In this document: piece by piece, positions 15,001-30,000 of the stretch
Layout of the letters: each line of letters starts with the position of its first letter
How positions within the stretch are numbered: position 1 is the first letter of the stretch
NCBI GenBank assembly: GCA_030035585.1
Contig: CM057471.1
Coordinates: forward strand, 94,985,819-95,049,818
DNA length: 64,000 nucleotides
Reading direction: 5' to 3'
Source of the DNA: Dugong dugon
Lineage: Eukaryota; Chordata; Mammalia; Sirenia; Dugongidae
The notes under the pieces: model-generated
Databases searched by the model: none
Seen by the model: only the letters and a program-made list of their open reading frames with translations
What the model was told of the DNA's origin: nothing
Position numbers and translations under genes: made by a program

Positions 15001-18000
15001 CGATGTTCCTCTCTCCAAGTTTTGACCCAAAAGGTATAAGTAAAGATATCACCAATGGCAGATGGGGGCCTTACCTCTACTCCCCATTTAGGAGAGGGAA
15101 GGCAGACTGCTGTGCCGGGGCCCAGCCTCGCTGAAAGAGCAAAGCACTCCAGTCAGGAGACTAGTTGGCACTTCTCAAACTCATGTAGGGTGAATTCTGA
15201 GTTGACAGCCAATGGGGGTCAGTCATCATGGAGGAGTGACCCCACAGCTGAGGGTGAGAACAGGCCACCGGGCCCAAGCTAGATGGAAGACCTGGTGGCC
15301 TTGAGAAGGGTTTATAATGCCAGTGGGAGATGAGATGAAGCCAAAGTTAGCCAAAAGCACCCCTATGCTCTAACTAAGCTGAGAGCAAGATCAGACTATG
15401 AGTTATACCAGCCTTGGGCTTCACCATCAGGAGCCAGCAAGGTAAATAGGGCAAGGCGGACAACGAAAAGCAGATTCCAGCCAGTTACATCCAAGGATCA
15501 GGTGACAGTCAGGAACCCCTTCCCCTCAACTCCATGGGCTGCAATAAAAGCTACACACCTGACCACCACATACACTGGGTGCCATCTTAGGGAAAGAAGG
15601 ACAGGGAGGGAGAGGCTAAGAGACTGAGCATTCTTATTTAAGAAACCTCAAGAATTACTTAAAGGAAATGTTTGAATTATCAGGGAACGATCTGAACAGA
15701 TTAGACATTTGGTTAGTTCCCATGTTTCCAACAATTATCAGGACAAGAGTGGGGGTAAGGGGCTCATAAATAAGACAGCTCTGCTATAGATTCAGTAAAT
15801 TTTCTATGCCCACCTGAGTTGTATTATAAGTGAATTTGCACTGTATTTATTGTTGTTGGTAGCTGCCATTGAGTCAGCCCCAACTCATGGCAATCCCATG
15901 GACAACAGAACAAACTGTTGCCTGATCCTGCACCATCTCCACAATCATTGGTATGCTCGCATCCATTGTTGTGGCCTCTGTTATTCTGAGTGCCTTCCAA
16001 CCTGGGGGCTCATCTTCCAGCACTATATCAGACTATATTCTGCTGTAATCCATAGAGTTTTCATTAGCTAATTTTCAGAAGGAGATCACCAGGCCTTTAT
16101 TCCTAGCCTGTCTTAGCCTGGAAGTTCCACTGAAACCTGTCCACCATGGGTGACCCTGCTGGTATTTGAAATACCACTAGCACACAGCTTTTACCATTAT
16201 AGCAACATGCAAGCTACCACAATATGTCAAACTGATAGACAGGTGGTAGGTATTATTATTTACCACCTCTTAGGGTTGCTGTGAGTCAGAATTGACTCGA
16301 TGGCAATGGGTTTAGGGTTGCTATGGGTCAGAATCGACTCTGTGGCAATGGGTTTGGCTTTCTGGTTTTTTGGAATTCCTCATAAGGAGCCCTGGTGGTA
16401 CAGTGGTTAAGTGCTTGGCTGCTAACCAAAAGGCTGTGGTTCGAACCCACCAGCCGTGCCACAGGAGAAAGATGTGGCAGTCTGCTTTTGTAAAGATTAC
16501 AGCCTTGGAAACCCTATGGAGCAGTTCTACTCTGTCCTTTAGGGTTGCTATGAGTCGGAATCAACTTGATGGCAATGGTATTTTTTTGGTTTTTTTATGG
16601 GAAATTCTTCATGCTTCCCTATCTCTAGTTCATAGTTATAATTTAGCCCCTGCCATAGTCACAGCATCCTCAGGATGCTGAAATAAGACACCTTATATGT
16701 GAAGCTGACTTTCTCCTATTCCTATTCTTCTACATATACTTTAAACAGTATACTACAGTTGGGAAGATTAAACTCCCTCTTCCACATGTTGCTCTAGACA
16801 TTATTGCCTTTTTCTCATATTGTAATCCCTGTTATAATATTAAAAGTCCTGTGTACCAGGCATGGTACTAAGCTTTTTACATCGATTTATGTATTCCGTC
16901 TGATCCTCACAATAATTCTACGAAGCAGGACTATTAGAAATTCTATTTTATAGATGACAAAACTGATGCTTAGAGAAGTAAAAAGCCCAAGGTCACTGAC
17001 AATTTCAAAAGATCTCATACCTCTTCTTGAAAGCTCATCTACGGACTTCAGTTAAGAACTGCTGCTCTTAACATAGTTTATAAAGAAAATGTTCTACATC
17101 CTACTTTGGTGAGTAGCATCTGGGGTCTTAAAAGCTTGTGAGCGGCCATCTGAGATACTCCACTGGTCCCACTGTGTCTGGAGCAAGGGAGAGTTGCAAA
17201 GACACAAAGGAAGGATTAGTCCAAAGGACTAATGGACCACAACTACCACAGCCTCCACCAGACTGAGTACAGCTCAACTAGATGGTGCCCAGCTACCACC
17301 ACCAACTACTCATTTGCTCCAGAAGGTTCACCCTTTAGCCAAAGATTAGACAGGCCCATAAAACAAAATGAGACTAAATGGGCACACTAGCCCAGGGGCA
17401 AGGATGAGAAGGCAGAAGGAGACAGGAAAGCTGGTAATGGGGAATCCAAGGTCGAGAAGGAGAGAGTGTTGACATTGTATGGTTGGCAACCAATGTCACA
17501 AAACAGTATGTGTATTAATTGTTTAATGAGAAATTTGCTCTCTAAACCTTTATCTAAAGCATAAAAAAAAAAAAACAAAAACCCTGCTGCTCTAAGAACC
17601 TATGCAGAAGTTGTAGTATTCTCTGAAAATAGTTTAGACAAGTAGAAAATGGATGAAGAGGAGTGTCAGAAAGTTAGCTCCAAACAGAAGGGAGGAAATC
17701 CTTTAGGACCATGACCAGGTTTTCTGTTTTTTGCATGAAGTGGAAACTTCAATATATCTTTGGGGCAGACGTTTTCTGGAATACTCCCTGTTGTTGTTAT
17801 TAGGTGCCATTGAGTTGGTTCTGACTCATAGCAACCCCATGTACAACAGAATGAAACACTGCCCAGTGCTGTGCCATCCTCAAATCGTTGCTATGTTTGA
17901 ACCCATTTCGCAGCCACTGTGTCAGTCCGTCTTATTGAGGATCTTCCTTTTTCTCTGACCCTCTATGTTACCAAGCATGATGTCCTTCTCCAGGGACTGG

Positions 18001-21000
18001 TCCTCCCTTTAAGGGAATCATTGAGCTAGAATTAAGGAAACTGTGGCTTGAAGGAACAAAATTGCCCTAGGTAAGAATGTGAACAGTTTAAGTAACAGGC
18101 AGAATTGCATTTCAGCTGACTATACACCCTTAAAACAAGACAATTTGTTGTTCTTTTCCCTAAGCATGGAGTTAGAGAGCCCCGTGTCTTGATGGTTTAA
18201 ACTGTGGGCTATGAGAGCAGGAGCTGAGATCAGGCAGGCTGAGCTTCACACTGTAGGAAGGACTGTCACAAGGAGACTAGGTTGTTAGTGGAAATAAGAA
18301 TTGGACAGATTTAAGCTATTAGGAAGATATAATCTGTAGTACTTACTGGTTCACTGGATGTGGGTGATGAGGAAGAGGGAGGAGTCAAGGATAACTCCTC
18401 AATTTCTAGTTTACACAACTGAATAGACTGATAGGTGTAAGGCACATTGGAGAACTGCATTTTCTCCCCCACGGAGAGGCATGGGGGGGATAAGTAAGGA
18501 AGACCATGAATGCATCTACAGGTTAACCTAGTGAAGATGTTGATGGCTGCATACATGAATCTGGAGCTCAAAGGGCAGATCTGTGATTAAGGATTAAATC
18601 TGGAGTTGTCAGTTTGACTGCAGCCATGGAAAACGATGAGGGGACCTGGGAAAGAGTGTAAAAGATCCGAGGGCATAAGCCAGAGCCTGGAGGAACTCCC
18701 ATATTTAAAGGACTGGTAGAGTAGGATGAGCTAGCAAAGACCAAGAACAATCAGAAAGGGAGGAAAAAACAAGGAGAGGGTGATGTCATAACGGCAAAGG
18801 GAAATACTTCAAGACAGAAGGAGTGGTGAACTATGCCGGATGCAACTAAGGTGTTTGTTAGGTGAGATAAGGACTTTAGTGACGAGAGCACTAGTGAACT
18901 TCTCAGGACCATTGAAGTGGGTGGCAGAGTCAGAACCAGCTGGAAAGGAGAAGAGAATGACTGGAAACAGAGGAAACAGAAACAGATGCAGCCACCTTTT
19001 CCAAGAAGTTTGGTTATGAAGGAGAGGAGACAGAGAGTAGCTAAAGGGAAAAATCAGGTTGAAGGAGGATAATCTTAGGTTGAGAAAAATCTAAAATGTT
19101 TTAAGAAAGAATTCATGAGAAAAGGAAGCTGAAAATACAGGAGAAAAAAGGACTAAGTGAGATAAGGCACATAAGTGCTTAGTGTTAAAAAAAAAAAAAA
19201 AAAAAACAACCATTACCAATGAGTGACTTCCAACTCATAGTGCCCCTATAGAACTGCCCCACAGGGCTTCCAAGGAGCAGTTGGTGAATTTGAACCGCCA
19301 ATCTTTTGGTTAGCAGCCAACCTATGAACCATTGCACCACCAGGGCTCCAGTGCTTAGCAGAGTCTTGATCAAAGGTAAATACTCAATAAATGTTAACTA
19401 TTGCTATAAGAGTTAATTATTATCATTATTATAAAGAATAAGTAACGCAGCTTAAATTCTTGAGTATTTTTTTAAAATTTGAGAACAGGTTATATTCCAA
19501 TGTTAAAAATCTAAGAAACCTCCTTAAGCCTTGGGATCAGCTTAACATTTCAACAGAACAGAGCCTGGCACATGGTACATACTAGAAAAGTGTTTGCTAT
19601 TGTTATTATGATCATCATCATCTTCTGCTCTGTGAGGCAAGTGTGATTTAGGTCATTTTAGATAAGAATAAACATACTGGTAGATGAACCCCTGAAACTA
19701 TTGTCCTGAAATAATCTTTAAATCTTAAACCAAAAGTATTCCCTGAAGTCATCTTAAAACTGAACAGTAATTTAGCTTAACTAGTAAAAAATGTCTGCCT
19801 TGAGCACTATGCTCTTTTAAGAACTGTCTATATGGGATCCGAGTGAGAACAGCAACTCAAAAGATTAGATAGGAACCTTAGGGGGCAGTGAGTTTATGTT
19901 AATGTGGGGAGAACAACTCAGAAAAAGAGGGTAAGAATGGTTATACAACTTGAAGAATGTAATCAGTGTCACTAAACTGTACATGTAGAAACTGCTGAAT
20001 TGGTGTATGTTTTGCCGTGCATATTCTCAACAACAACAAAATAAATAAAATTTAGCATGAAAAAAATAAATAGACTGAGAAGGTAAGTGATCTTCCAATA
20101 AGTGACCCAGCCTGAAACTGAGAGAGCTAGGATTTGAATCTAGGCTGGTCTGGGACTCTGGAGCCCCAGCCTGACACCACCAGGTCCTCCCCAGCCCAGT
20201 CTATGTGCTAGGACAGCTGGGCATACAGGTCTGATCATGCTTCTGCTCACTATGAGTGAAACAGTACCATTTTACCCTCACTGTTTTTTCCATGTCAAAG
20301 CACTTTGAAAATGGGAAATAAGTCGGCAATATATTTATGTTTTTGACACCCTCAACTGAAGTTAAGGTCCTAGTAAGAAAAACTGTATCACTGTACCTTC
20401 TTTTGTGAAGTTAAAGCCCTCATGACAGTACTCAGAATTCAACAAACAGGTTTTACAATGTAGATGAACAAGGCTTTCAAGTGAATAAGGACAGCAGCCA
20501 AGGGCAGGCCAAGGTTAGATAACTCAGAAGCCAACTGAATCAAGACCTTGGCTTCATTAGCTCTGAGCCGTTTAACATTTCATATTATGCTGAGCAGGAA
20601 AGTATGACAGTATTACTTTGATTTTTTGTTGATCCCGCTTAATTTCTGCATCCAGTTGCTTCCTTTTTTCATTTTCTTCTCGAAGTCTTCTTTGCAGCTG
20701 TGCCTTTTGATATTTCATGTGATCTACATTCTGCTCTAGTTTGTTAGCGCGTTCCTCATTTTGGATTGACAGTGATGCCAATTTCTTACTGTCCTGTTGC
20801 TTCTTCTGTAAAACCTGAGATCACATGGGATATTTCAAAATGAAAAACTGTATCTCTCACACTCCTCAAGTAAACTTAAGTTTTCATTCAATGGCAAAGG
20901 AGGCATTTTGCCTAGATTTTAATTTGTTTTTGATAAGTTCACAGACAATTGCTTCTCTACATTTCTTCTTTTACAACTGGAGCAACCATTATTTTCACCA

Positions 21001-24000
21001 GATATGTAAAAGTGTAAAGAGTGATGAGGCTTCCAGATGCTGACAACCAAGCAGAACCAAGATCTCTGTTTTTATTATTTTCATTTTAAAAATACTGTAT
21101 GCATATGGTAAAAACTGAAACAGTGCAAAACGGAATTTATATTTTAAAAGACTCTCTTTTACCCTAGACTCCTAATTTACCTGTCCTGCTCCCTAACACA
21201 AAGTCACCAATTTCTTAAACATCCTTCCAGAAATAATTTATGTGTATGTATGCAAACAGCTTCATATATATCTTACATACACTGTTTTCCACCTCCTTTT
21301 TTCTTTTTAGCCTATCTTAAAGATCTCGCCATACAGATTTGTTCTTCCTGTATGATCGCATAGTATTCCACTGTGCTCGTTGTTAACATCCAGCTGTAGC
21401 CTAAATCATTAATCCCTGAGTAAAGATGATCAGAAGTGATACTATTTCCCCTGAGTGTGACCAACCATTATAATTACTATTTTAACATTTATCTTAAGTA
21501 GAGTTTCTCCCCATCTAGCTAAAATTACCTGCAGAAAGCATTAACAATTTGCTAACATTTTCAAAGAGTTTACACTATTAATATAAAACACTACCGTATT
21601 ACAATTATGTTCTTAGCATTACACTAAGTACCTCTTACAAACCAAAACCCAACTACTGTCATCAAGTCAATTCCGACTCATAACAACTTTATAGGACAGA
21701 GTAGAACTGCCCCATAGGATTCCCAAGGCTGTAAATCTTTATGGATACAGACTGCCACATCTTTCTCCCGTGGAGCCGCTCCTTTATTTTGGCAATAAAT
21801 TGTTAACAGAAACACATCTTGTTTAAATTAAACTAAATTATTCATAGAGACATTGTAGCTCAGAGCAGTGCTACTCAAAGTATGCTCTGTGGACTAGTGA
21901 AGTCCAGGGACCATTTGTTACTGTCAGTCAGCACTACTAAGCAAACTGTTAGATTCAGCTGGCACTGCTTTCATGCAAGACATTCTTGATGAGGGAAGCA
22001 GTGTGCTGATCTACCTGATCTCCTGCAGACTAACAACCAACAATCCCCAGATGGACTACTTTGTGCACCACTGGCTCAGAGGCCACAGTATGGCCTTTGC
22101 AGTTTCCCATCCCTGGACTTGTATACAGGCTTTGCCACTTATCATTGACACTAATTGCAATCATGGAGCAAAAAGGACAATACCAGCGTTTTAGTTTCTA
22201 TTTCACATAATATTAAAAATATCAGTATAAAAACTGATGATTTTATTTAAAAGTGAGATAGGGTTGGCCTTGTCTTTTACCATTATTCTACAGGCGCTGT
22301 TCTCCCTAACAAAGGGGCTCAAAAGTGCACCTCTGTTAGTATTAAGATACTAATGCAGCATACAGCTCTATGTACATCTAACCAAAAAACCAAACCTGTT
22401 GCCCTTGAGTCGATTCTGACTCATAGCGACCCTACAGGACAAAGTAGAACTGCCCCATAATGTTTCCAAGGAGTTGCTGGTAGATTTGAACTGCCGACCT
22501 TTTGGTTAGCAGCCGAACTCTTAACCACTGTGCTACCAGGGCTCCACGTACATCTAAAGACATACAACATACAGATTTCATTTTTTTTAATACTGAAATA
22601 AATGCACTACACTAATAAAAACACTAGTATTTCAATATTTTAAATAGGTATGATAGAGTACTAAAAACTGGTATTGTCATCAGAACTATGTGACTCGGAA
22701 TGAGATATCTTACCTTTCTAAACTTAGTTTCCTCATTTGTTAAATGGGGACAAAAACACTCATGTCAAAGGATTAAATGAAGATCAAATAATACATATAA
22801 AACATTTGGCATGTATATGGCACTGTGCAGACAAATGGTAACTAATGTCCTCATCGTCACCCCCACCACCATCCTCATCATCTTCATCTCCACGATTAGT
22901 GCATGGTTATGTTAAAGGCATAGAAATCTCTAAAACTACACATAAAAATTGTTTCACATCTTGTAACATGGAGGAATCTGGAGGGCATTATGCTGAGTGA
23001 ATTTAGTCAGTCACAGAAGGACAGATATTGTATAAGACCACTATTGTAAGAACCCAAGAAAAGGTTTAAACACAGAAGAAAACTTTCTTTGATGGTTACG
23101 ATGGTGGGGATGGAGGGTGAGGGTTATTCACTAACTAGATAGTAGATAAGAATTATCTTAGGTGAAGGGAAGGACAGCACACGCTACAGGGGAAGTCAGC
23201 ACAACTAGACTAAACCAAGCTAAGAAGTTTCCTGAATACAATCAAACGCTTTGAGGGACAGAGTAGCAGGGGTAGGGGTCTCGGGACCATGCTTTCAGGG
23301 GATATCTTGGTCAACTGGCATAACAAAGCTTATTAAGAAAATGTTCTGCATTCTACTTTGGTGAGTGGCGTCTGGGGTCTTAAATGCTTGCAAGCGGCTA
23401 TCTAAGATGCATCAATTGGTGCCAACCACCTGGAGTAAAGGAGAATGAAGAACACCAGAGACACAAGGAAAGTATTAGCCCAAGAGACAGAAAGGGCCAC
23501 ATAAACCAGAGACTTCATCAGCCTGAGACCAGAAGAACTGGATGGTACCCAGTTACCACCAATGACCGCCCTGACAGGGAACACAACAGAGAGTCCGTGT
23601 TGGAGCAGGAGAAAGGTGGGGTGCAGAACTCAAATTCTAGTAAGAAGACCAGACTTAATGGTCTGACTGAGACTAAAGGAATCCCAGAAAGCATAGCCGA
23701 TTCTCTATCAGCCCAGAACTAAAACAGTTTCTGAGGCCAACTCTTCAGACAGGGATTGGACTGGACTGTGAGACGTAAAGTGATACTCCTGAGGAGTGTG
23801 CCTCTTAGCTCAAGTAGATACAAGAGACTAAATGGGCAGCTTCTGTCTGGAGGTGAGATGGAAAGGCAGAGAGGGTTAGGAGCTGGTTGAATGGACATGG
23901 GGAGTTGGGGGGAAAGGAGGAGTGTGCTGTCATAGTATGGGGAGAGCAATTATGGTCACATAATAATGTATGTATAAATTTTTGTATGGGGAAAAAAATT

Positions 24001-27000
24001 GTTTCAGTCCTCTGCTGCATCAGATATTTCTTTTGAGCTTAATATGTGTCTTTCCTTTTCCTTTCCTTACCAGGACCCTTAGAGGAGTCCCTGGGTGGTG
24101 CAAACAGTTAATGTACTTGGCTGCTAACTGAAAGGTTGGAGGTTTGGGTCCACCCAGAGGCACCTTGGAAGAAAGGCCTGGCTTTCTTCAGAAAAATCAG
24201 CCATTGAAAATGATATAGAGCACACTTCTACTCTGACACACATGGGGTCACCATGAATCGGTATCGACTCTTAAGGTTACCCTTAAGAGAAAAGGATATA
24301 CAGCAGAAACATGGGAAACAAAGAGACATGACAATTCACAAACGCTATAATCATCTTTAAATTACAACATTTTAGTTATGTGAGATAGAGAAAATATAAA
24401 AATAGTCTTTGCTAAATCCATATATAAAGCTTAAACTATAGAAGTATATGATAAATAAACAATTTCCTTAGAAAAACAATAATTTTGCTTATTACTTATT
24501 AAGGTTGAGTATAAAGATTCCAATCAAAACTAAAGCTAATATATAAGCCTATGAAATTATAAATAACATTTCACAGTAAACACAAAGGAAAAATCTTCAC
24601 TGTTTTGTTCTAGGAGTGTTTTGCGAAAATGAATACTTCTTTAGACATCACAGCCCTAATGTAAAGGGTCAAGAAGTGAAAAAGAATTGATCCCAAGCTC
24701 TCTGAGGTGAATTACCACATGAAAATATGGATTTTGAAAGTAAATTTTCCGAAGGAGAGTAGAAGGTGTCACATATACAACTACCACATCCTCCTCAAAG
24801 CAATTCAAACATTCAAGTCATATTATTTTGACTTGGTTGGTGACTTGAAAGGCTATTTAAGTAAACATTTTTACTGAAGATGTCTAGATGTCTGAGGTAG
24901 GAAGACTCTAGCCTCCCTGGGAGGAGGGACTTTTTGGTTCTGTTCACCTCTGCAGCCCCACCTAGGACAGGGCCTGGCACACAGGAGGTGTGCAGTAAAC
25001 ATTATTTTGCTGAAAGAAAAGAATAATTGTGTCACAGTTTCCAAAAAGAAAAAAAAGAAAAACTCTTAGTAGGTTAATTACAATTCAATTCCACCTATAA
25101 TCAAAACTATATGAAAGCAACAGATTATGAGAGGAAAAGAACTAGAAAGGTATCCTAACAAATTCATTACAATCAGACTAACAAAGCCCTATGACCATCC
25201 CAAAAGCACCTGGAAATGGCTTCATTACACAAAATCTCTCTGTAATGAAATAGTTTTTGTAGAATGGAAATTTCAACTGTAGCTATTTCTGAAGTTATGC
25301 TAAATCCAGGCATTAGGAAATTAAGGATGAGCTGTCATACTCAAAGTTATTAATTTTTCTTAAACCAATCAGTTATGGTTCCAGAAAATTGACTTAAAGA
25401 GACAACCGACTGTGGTTATCTTTATTTTTTATCATACAGTTTATGATATTCTCGTTAGTAGCTGCTGTCAAGTTGATTCTGACTCATGGTGTGTGCAGAG
25501 TAGAACTGTGCTCTATAAGGTTTTCAAGGCTGTGACCTTTTCGGAAGCAGACTGCCAGGCCTTATTTCCAAGGTGCTTCTGGATGGGTTTAAACCACCAA
25601 CCTTCTGGTTAGTAGTCCAGCACTTAACCATTTGAGTCACCCAAGGATTCTTTTGATAATATGATTAAAATAATAATTCTTCTTGAATGAAGAAATATAC
25701 TAAAACCAAATTCACTGCCATCAAGTTGATTCTGACTCATAAAGACCCTGTAGGACAGAAGAGAATTGCTCCACGGGGTTCCAAGGCTGTTATCTTTATG
25801 GGAGCAGACTGCCACGTCTTTCTCCTGTAGAGCGGCAGGTTCAAACCGCCGGCCTTTTGCTCTGCAGCCCAGCTTTAACCACTGTGCCACCAGGGCTGCT
25901 TGTAAACTAACTGGTACACTGGAAAAGAAAAGTTGCCGTTCAGTTTCTCTTGCTGGTTCTATATCCTACTGAAAATAAAAACTGAATCCCACCTCTCTCC
26001 TATCTCCGTGCAACAATCTCCAAAAGCAGGAGACCTCAATAAGTTTGCAATTACATCTTTACAATTACCTGGACTTTTAGCTTGGCGTCATCCATCTTTT
26101 TACGGAACTCCTTCTGTAATTTTACCTTCAAAGCAACGTCAGAAAGATCTTTGTTTTCCAGTTCCCGTAGCTGCTTTTGTGTTTCAGTTAATTCCACTTT
26201 CGCCTGTTCTGCTTCATGCTCTAGTTTTGTTACTTTCAGAGAATACTGTTTGCTTACAGACTGGGCATCATTACCTTCACCATAATAATAAGAAGAAGAA
26301 TATGAATTTTTCATTATGTTTTAAAAAAACATTAAAACAACACAAACATAAAAATGCTCTACTCTGAAAAATCCAGCTAAGCAGTGTTTCTAGTTAAGGC
26401 CAGGCATTAAAACCCAGTGGTCCCCACCCACCAAGTGGTCTCTTCTGGATTAGTTCTTTTTGTTCCTATCTAGTGCCATTCAATCTTCTCACTGGTTCAG
26501 CTTTGCTGGTAGCAAACTTCAATTAACAAGGACATCTGGAATGACTCTTTGGCCTCTTGCCTGGTACACTTTGGTTTGCTGCTATCAATAAACTATCTCC
26601 TTGAATTCTTTTTCTTTAATGTTATGAAAATTTTTAAGCATACAAGAAGTAGAGAAATAAGATAATGAATCCCCATCACCCGGATTCAAGAGTTATCAAG
26701 ATCTTGCTTCAACTATGCCTGCTTTTCTTTTGCTTTACTTTGCTTAACTACTATGGAGCAAATTCCAGATGTCCTATCATTTCACCTAAACATACTTCAA
26801 TAAGCACCTATACAAAATAGGGACACAACCAAAAAGTCATTATCATACCAAGCAATATTAATACCCCCCAGCCTATATGCAGACTTCTCTAATTGTTTCA
26901 AAAATGTCTTTACAACTGGTTCATTTTAATCGGGATCCAAACAAGCTCAATAATGCCTCTGATTGCTATGTCCCTTAGGAATATCTAGAGAGGACCCCCT

Positions 27001-30000
27001 CCTCTTTCATTCCATCAACTTGCTTAAGATGAATTCTTCTTAAAATGCTTTTCTTATGGATATTTAAAACATAGAGACAAGTAGAATATAGATATTTCTA
27101 TATCTCTTTTCATTCTAAGCCCAACTACTGACCCTAAAAACTTGGTTTCGAATTGCCCTGAGAGTCAACTGTCCCTGAGCTAGACTGGCAAACTCGTTCT
27201 AGAACAGCACAGTTTGGGTTCACCCCGGTTAGAACGATTCATAGATGAACTCAAAGTTTAATAAGAGTCTCTTGATAACTAAAAACCCGTTGCTGTCGAG
27301 TCGATTCCGACTCAACAGCTACCCTATAAGACAGAACAGAACAGTCCCATAGGGTTTCCAAGGAACGGCTGGTGGATTCCAGCTGCTGACCTTTTGGTTA
27401 GCAGCTGAGCTTTTAACCACTGTGCCACCAGGGCTCCCCTCCCACCTACTGGCTCTAACACACCTTGTTATACCAAATTCCAAGCTACACTGGACAGTCC
27501 TAAGCTTCCAAAACTGAATAAAGTAAATGTGATGACATCAGAAGCAGCTTTAAAAGCTCTTCTTTCTCATTAAGAGCTGGTTCACAGGGTACTATTACCT
27601 GTTTTTATTAACTCTTTCATCAGATCTTCCTTCATCTTGATATTAATTGTAAGTTCTCTCATTTTTTGCTTAGCTTCAGTAAGTAAGAGTTCAGACTTCC
27701 TTAATTTTTGCAAATTTAACTCTTGACTTTCCTGGAGACATTCAAGCTTTACATCTTTAAAATAAAAGAAACAAAACAGAGCTAAAACTACCTGCTCGTA
27801 TAATATCCAACAGAAGTAGAATTAAAAAAGAAGAGCAGACACAAAAGCAATCTAGAGAAAGCAAAGGAAAGGACAGACAGGCAGGGAAGGAAAGACAGGA
27901 AAAAATACACGGCAATCAAGATTAGTTTTCTAGTTTACATTAGAGTTTTCATTTCCTAAAAAATAAAAAGATATGCTTTAGTCATATCCTGTAGGTTCTG
28001 ATACATAGTTTTTCACGCTTTATTTCTGTGGTGTTAACAGCTAGTGGACTGTTCTGGTTAAGAGTGCTCTGAAGATAGAATGTTGCTGTTAGTTGACGTT
28101 AATTCCAACTCATGGCCACCCCCTGTGTTACAGAGTAGAACTGTGCTCCACAGGGTTTCCAAGGCTGTGATCTTTTGATGGCAAATCACCAGGCCTGTCT
28201 TCCGAGACACCTCTCGGTGGGTTCGAACCTCCAACTTTGACTAGTATTTGAGCGTTTTAACTGTTTGTGCCACTCAGGGATTCCTCATTGCCTTTAGATA
28301 TTCTGTAATTTGAGTTTTGTTTTAACCTAAGATATTTGCAAAAGGTGTAAAATCTCCAGTAAAATCTCTAACTAGAAGATTGGCTTTATCCTTATTAATT
28401 TCTAGTTTTATTGTAATTGGAGAATGCAGCTGACACCGTGAGACTCAGTGTGTGGTGCTATCTGTCATTGTCCTGCACAAGAATGTAAATCCTGTATGTC
28501 ACTAAGCACCTGGCTTTAGTTTAGCTGACACTGATCTGGGTCTTTTTTGTTTTTCATAGCAAGATTTTCTCCATGAAGTAGTGCACTGATGTACATTCTG
28601 GCCTGGGTTTCCTACCTGGTCGCACACCGGTAACAAACAGCTCAAGGACAGTTACTTTATTACACCGGTCTATAATATTTCTACACTTTGAAATTTATTT
28701 TAGTTTTACTTGTGACATAATACATAGTCAATTTTTTATATTACATGCATAAGCTCTTAAAAAGATGTTCTCTACCTTCACAGTGCAGGACTTATTTATT
28801 ATGTTATTTACAGTCCCTATATCCTTTCTCTTTTTTGTAGTTTGACCACTCATGGGCCAAGAGTGATGAGTTAAAATCTCCTATATCCAGCTGGTTGAAT
28901 GGACACTGAGAACCCAGTGTGGAAAGGGGGAATGTGCTGTCACATTGTGGGGATTGCAACTAATGTCACAAAACAATGTGTATAAAGTTTTGAATGAGAA
29001 GTTAACTTGAGCTGTAAACTTTCACCTAAAGCACAATTTAAAAAAAAAAAAAAAAAAAAACTCCTACTATCCTACAGTTTTTGCTACATAAACATTAAAA
29101 AGAAAAACCCTGTAATTTAGACTACCTTTAAAGAAAAGAATTAGGGGAGGAAGAGAGGCTTTTATTTTTCTGTACATTTTGTTCTTTCTCATGGGTATCC
29201 TTTACTATAGTTTGAATATTCCTTTTTTTTTTTTACATAAACATTTTTGATGCACGAAAATTCTCATCAAATGTGTACTAGGACATTATGAGCCCCCAGT
29301 AAACTCTAATGCCAAATGCATGTGAGATTATAGTAGAAGAGTAAAAAAGTAAGAAAATAAGTAATGAACGGTCGACATGTGTGCCAGTGAAGCAGTAGAC
29401 ACCCTAGTAAATTACTTATACAGATTTTAAAGTACAGTAGTTCCCCCTTATCTGTGGAGATATGTTCCAAGACTCCCATGGATGCCTGAAACTGGATAGT
29501 ACAGGACCCTATATATACTAAGTTTTGTCCTATATATACATACCTATGATAAAGTTTAATTTATAAATTGAACACAGTAAGAAATTAACAGCATAACTAA
29601 TAATAAGACATAACAATTATAACAATATACTGTAATAAAAGTTATGTGAACATGGTCCCTGAGTGGGACAGAGAGGGACAGCATGAGATATCACTATGCT
29701 ACTCATTTAACATTTTCAGACCATGGATGACCGCTGGTAACTGAAACCGCAGAAACCGAAACCACAGATAAGAGGGGACTACTGTAATCAAAAATATAAT
29801 GCATTTCAACTCAGGCTTGAATATAACATCCCTATTCTGAGACAGTTAGCCTATAACTCTACCCAGAATTGACTGGTCTTAAGTGGAAGGAAAACTTCTA
29901 TTAAGGAGTAAAGAGAAAAATTAAAAAATTAGAGGTTGAACAGACAGCACAAGGAAGTTCCCCTAACCAGGAAAGCCTTCCCACCAAGCTCTAGTCCTTG

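Noticed and set aside
16386..16460. tRNA-like head as a true tRNA gene
   Set aside because: The sequence recurs in many copies with a common non-tRNA body and tail, so it is the promoter part of a SINE.
25933..26367. 144-codon + strand frame
   Set aside because: It is the antisense shadow of the KIF27 exon at 26069-26274 and its flanks.
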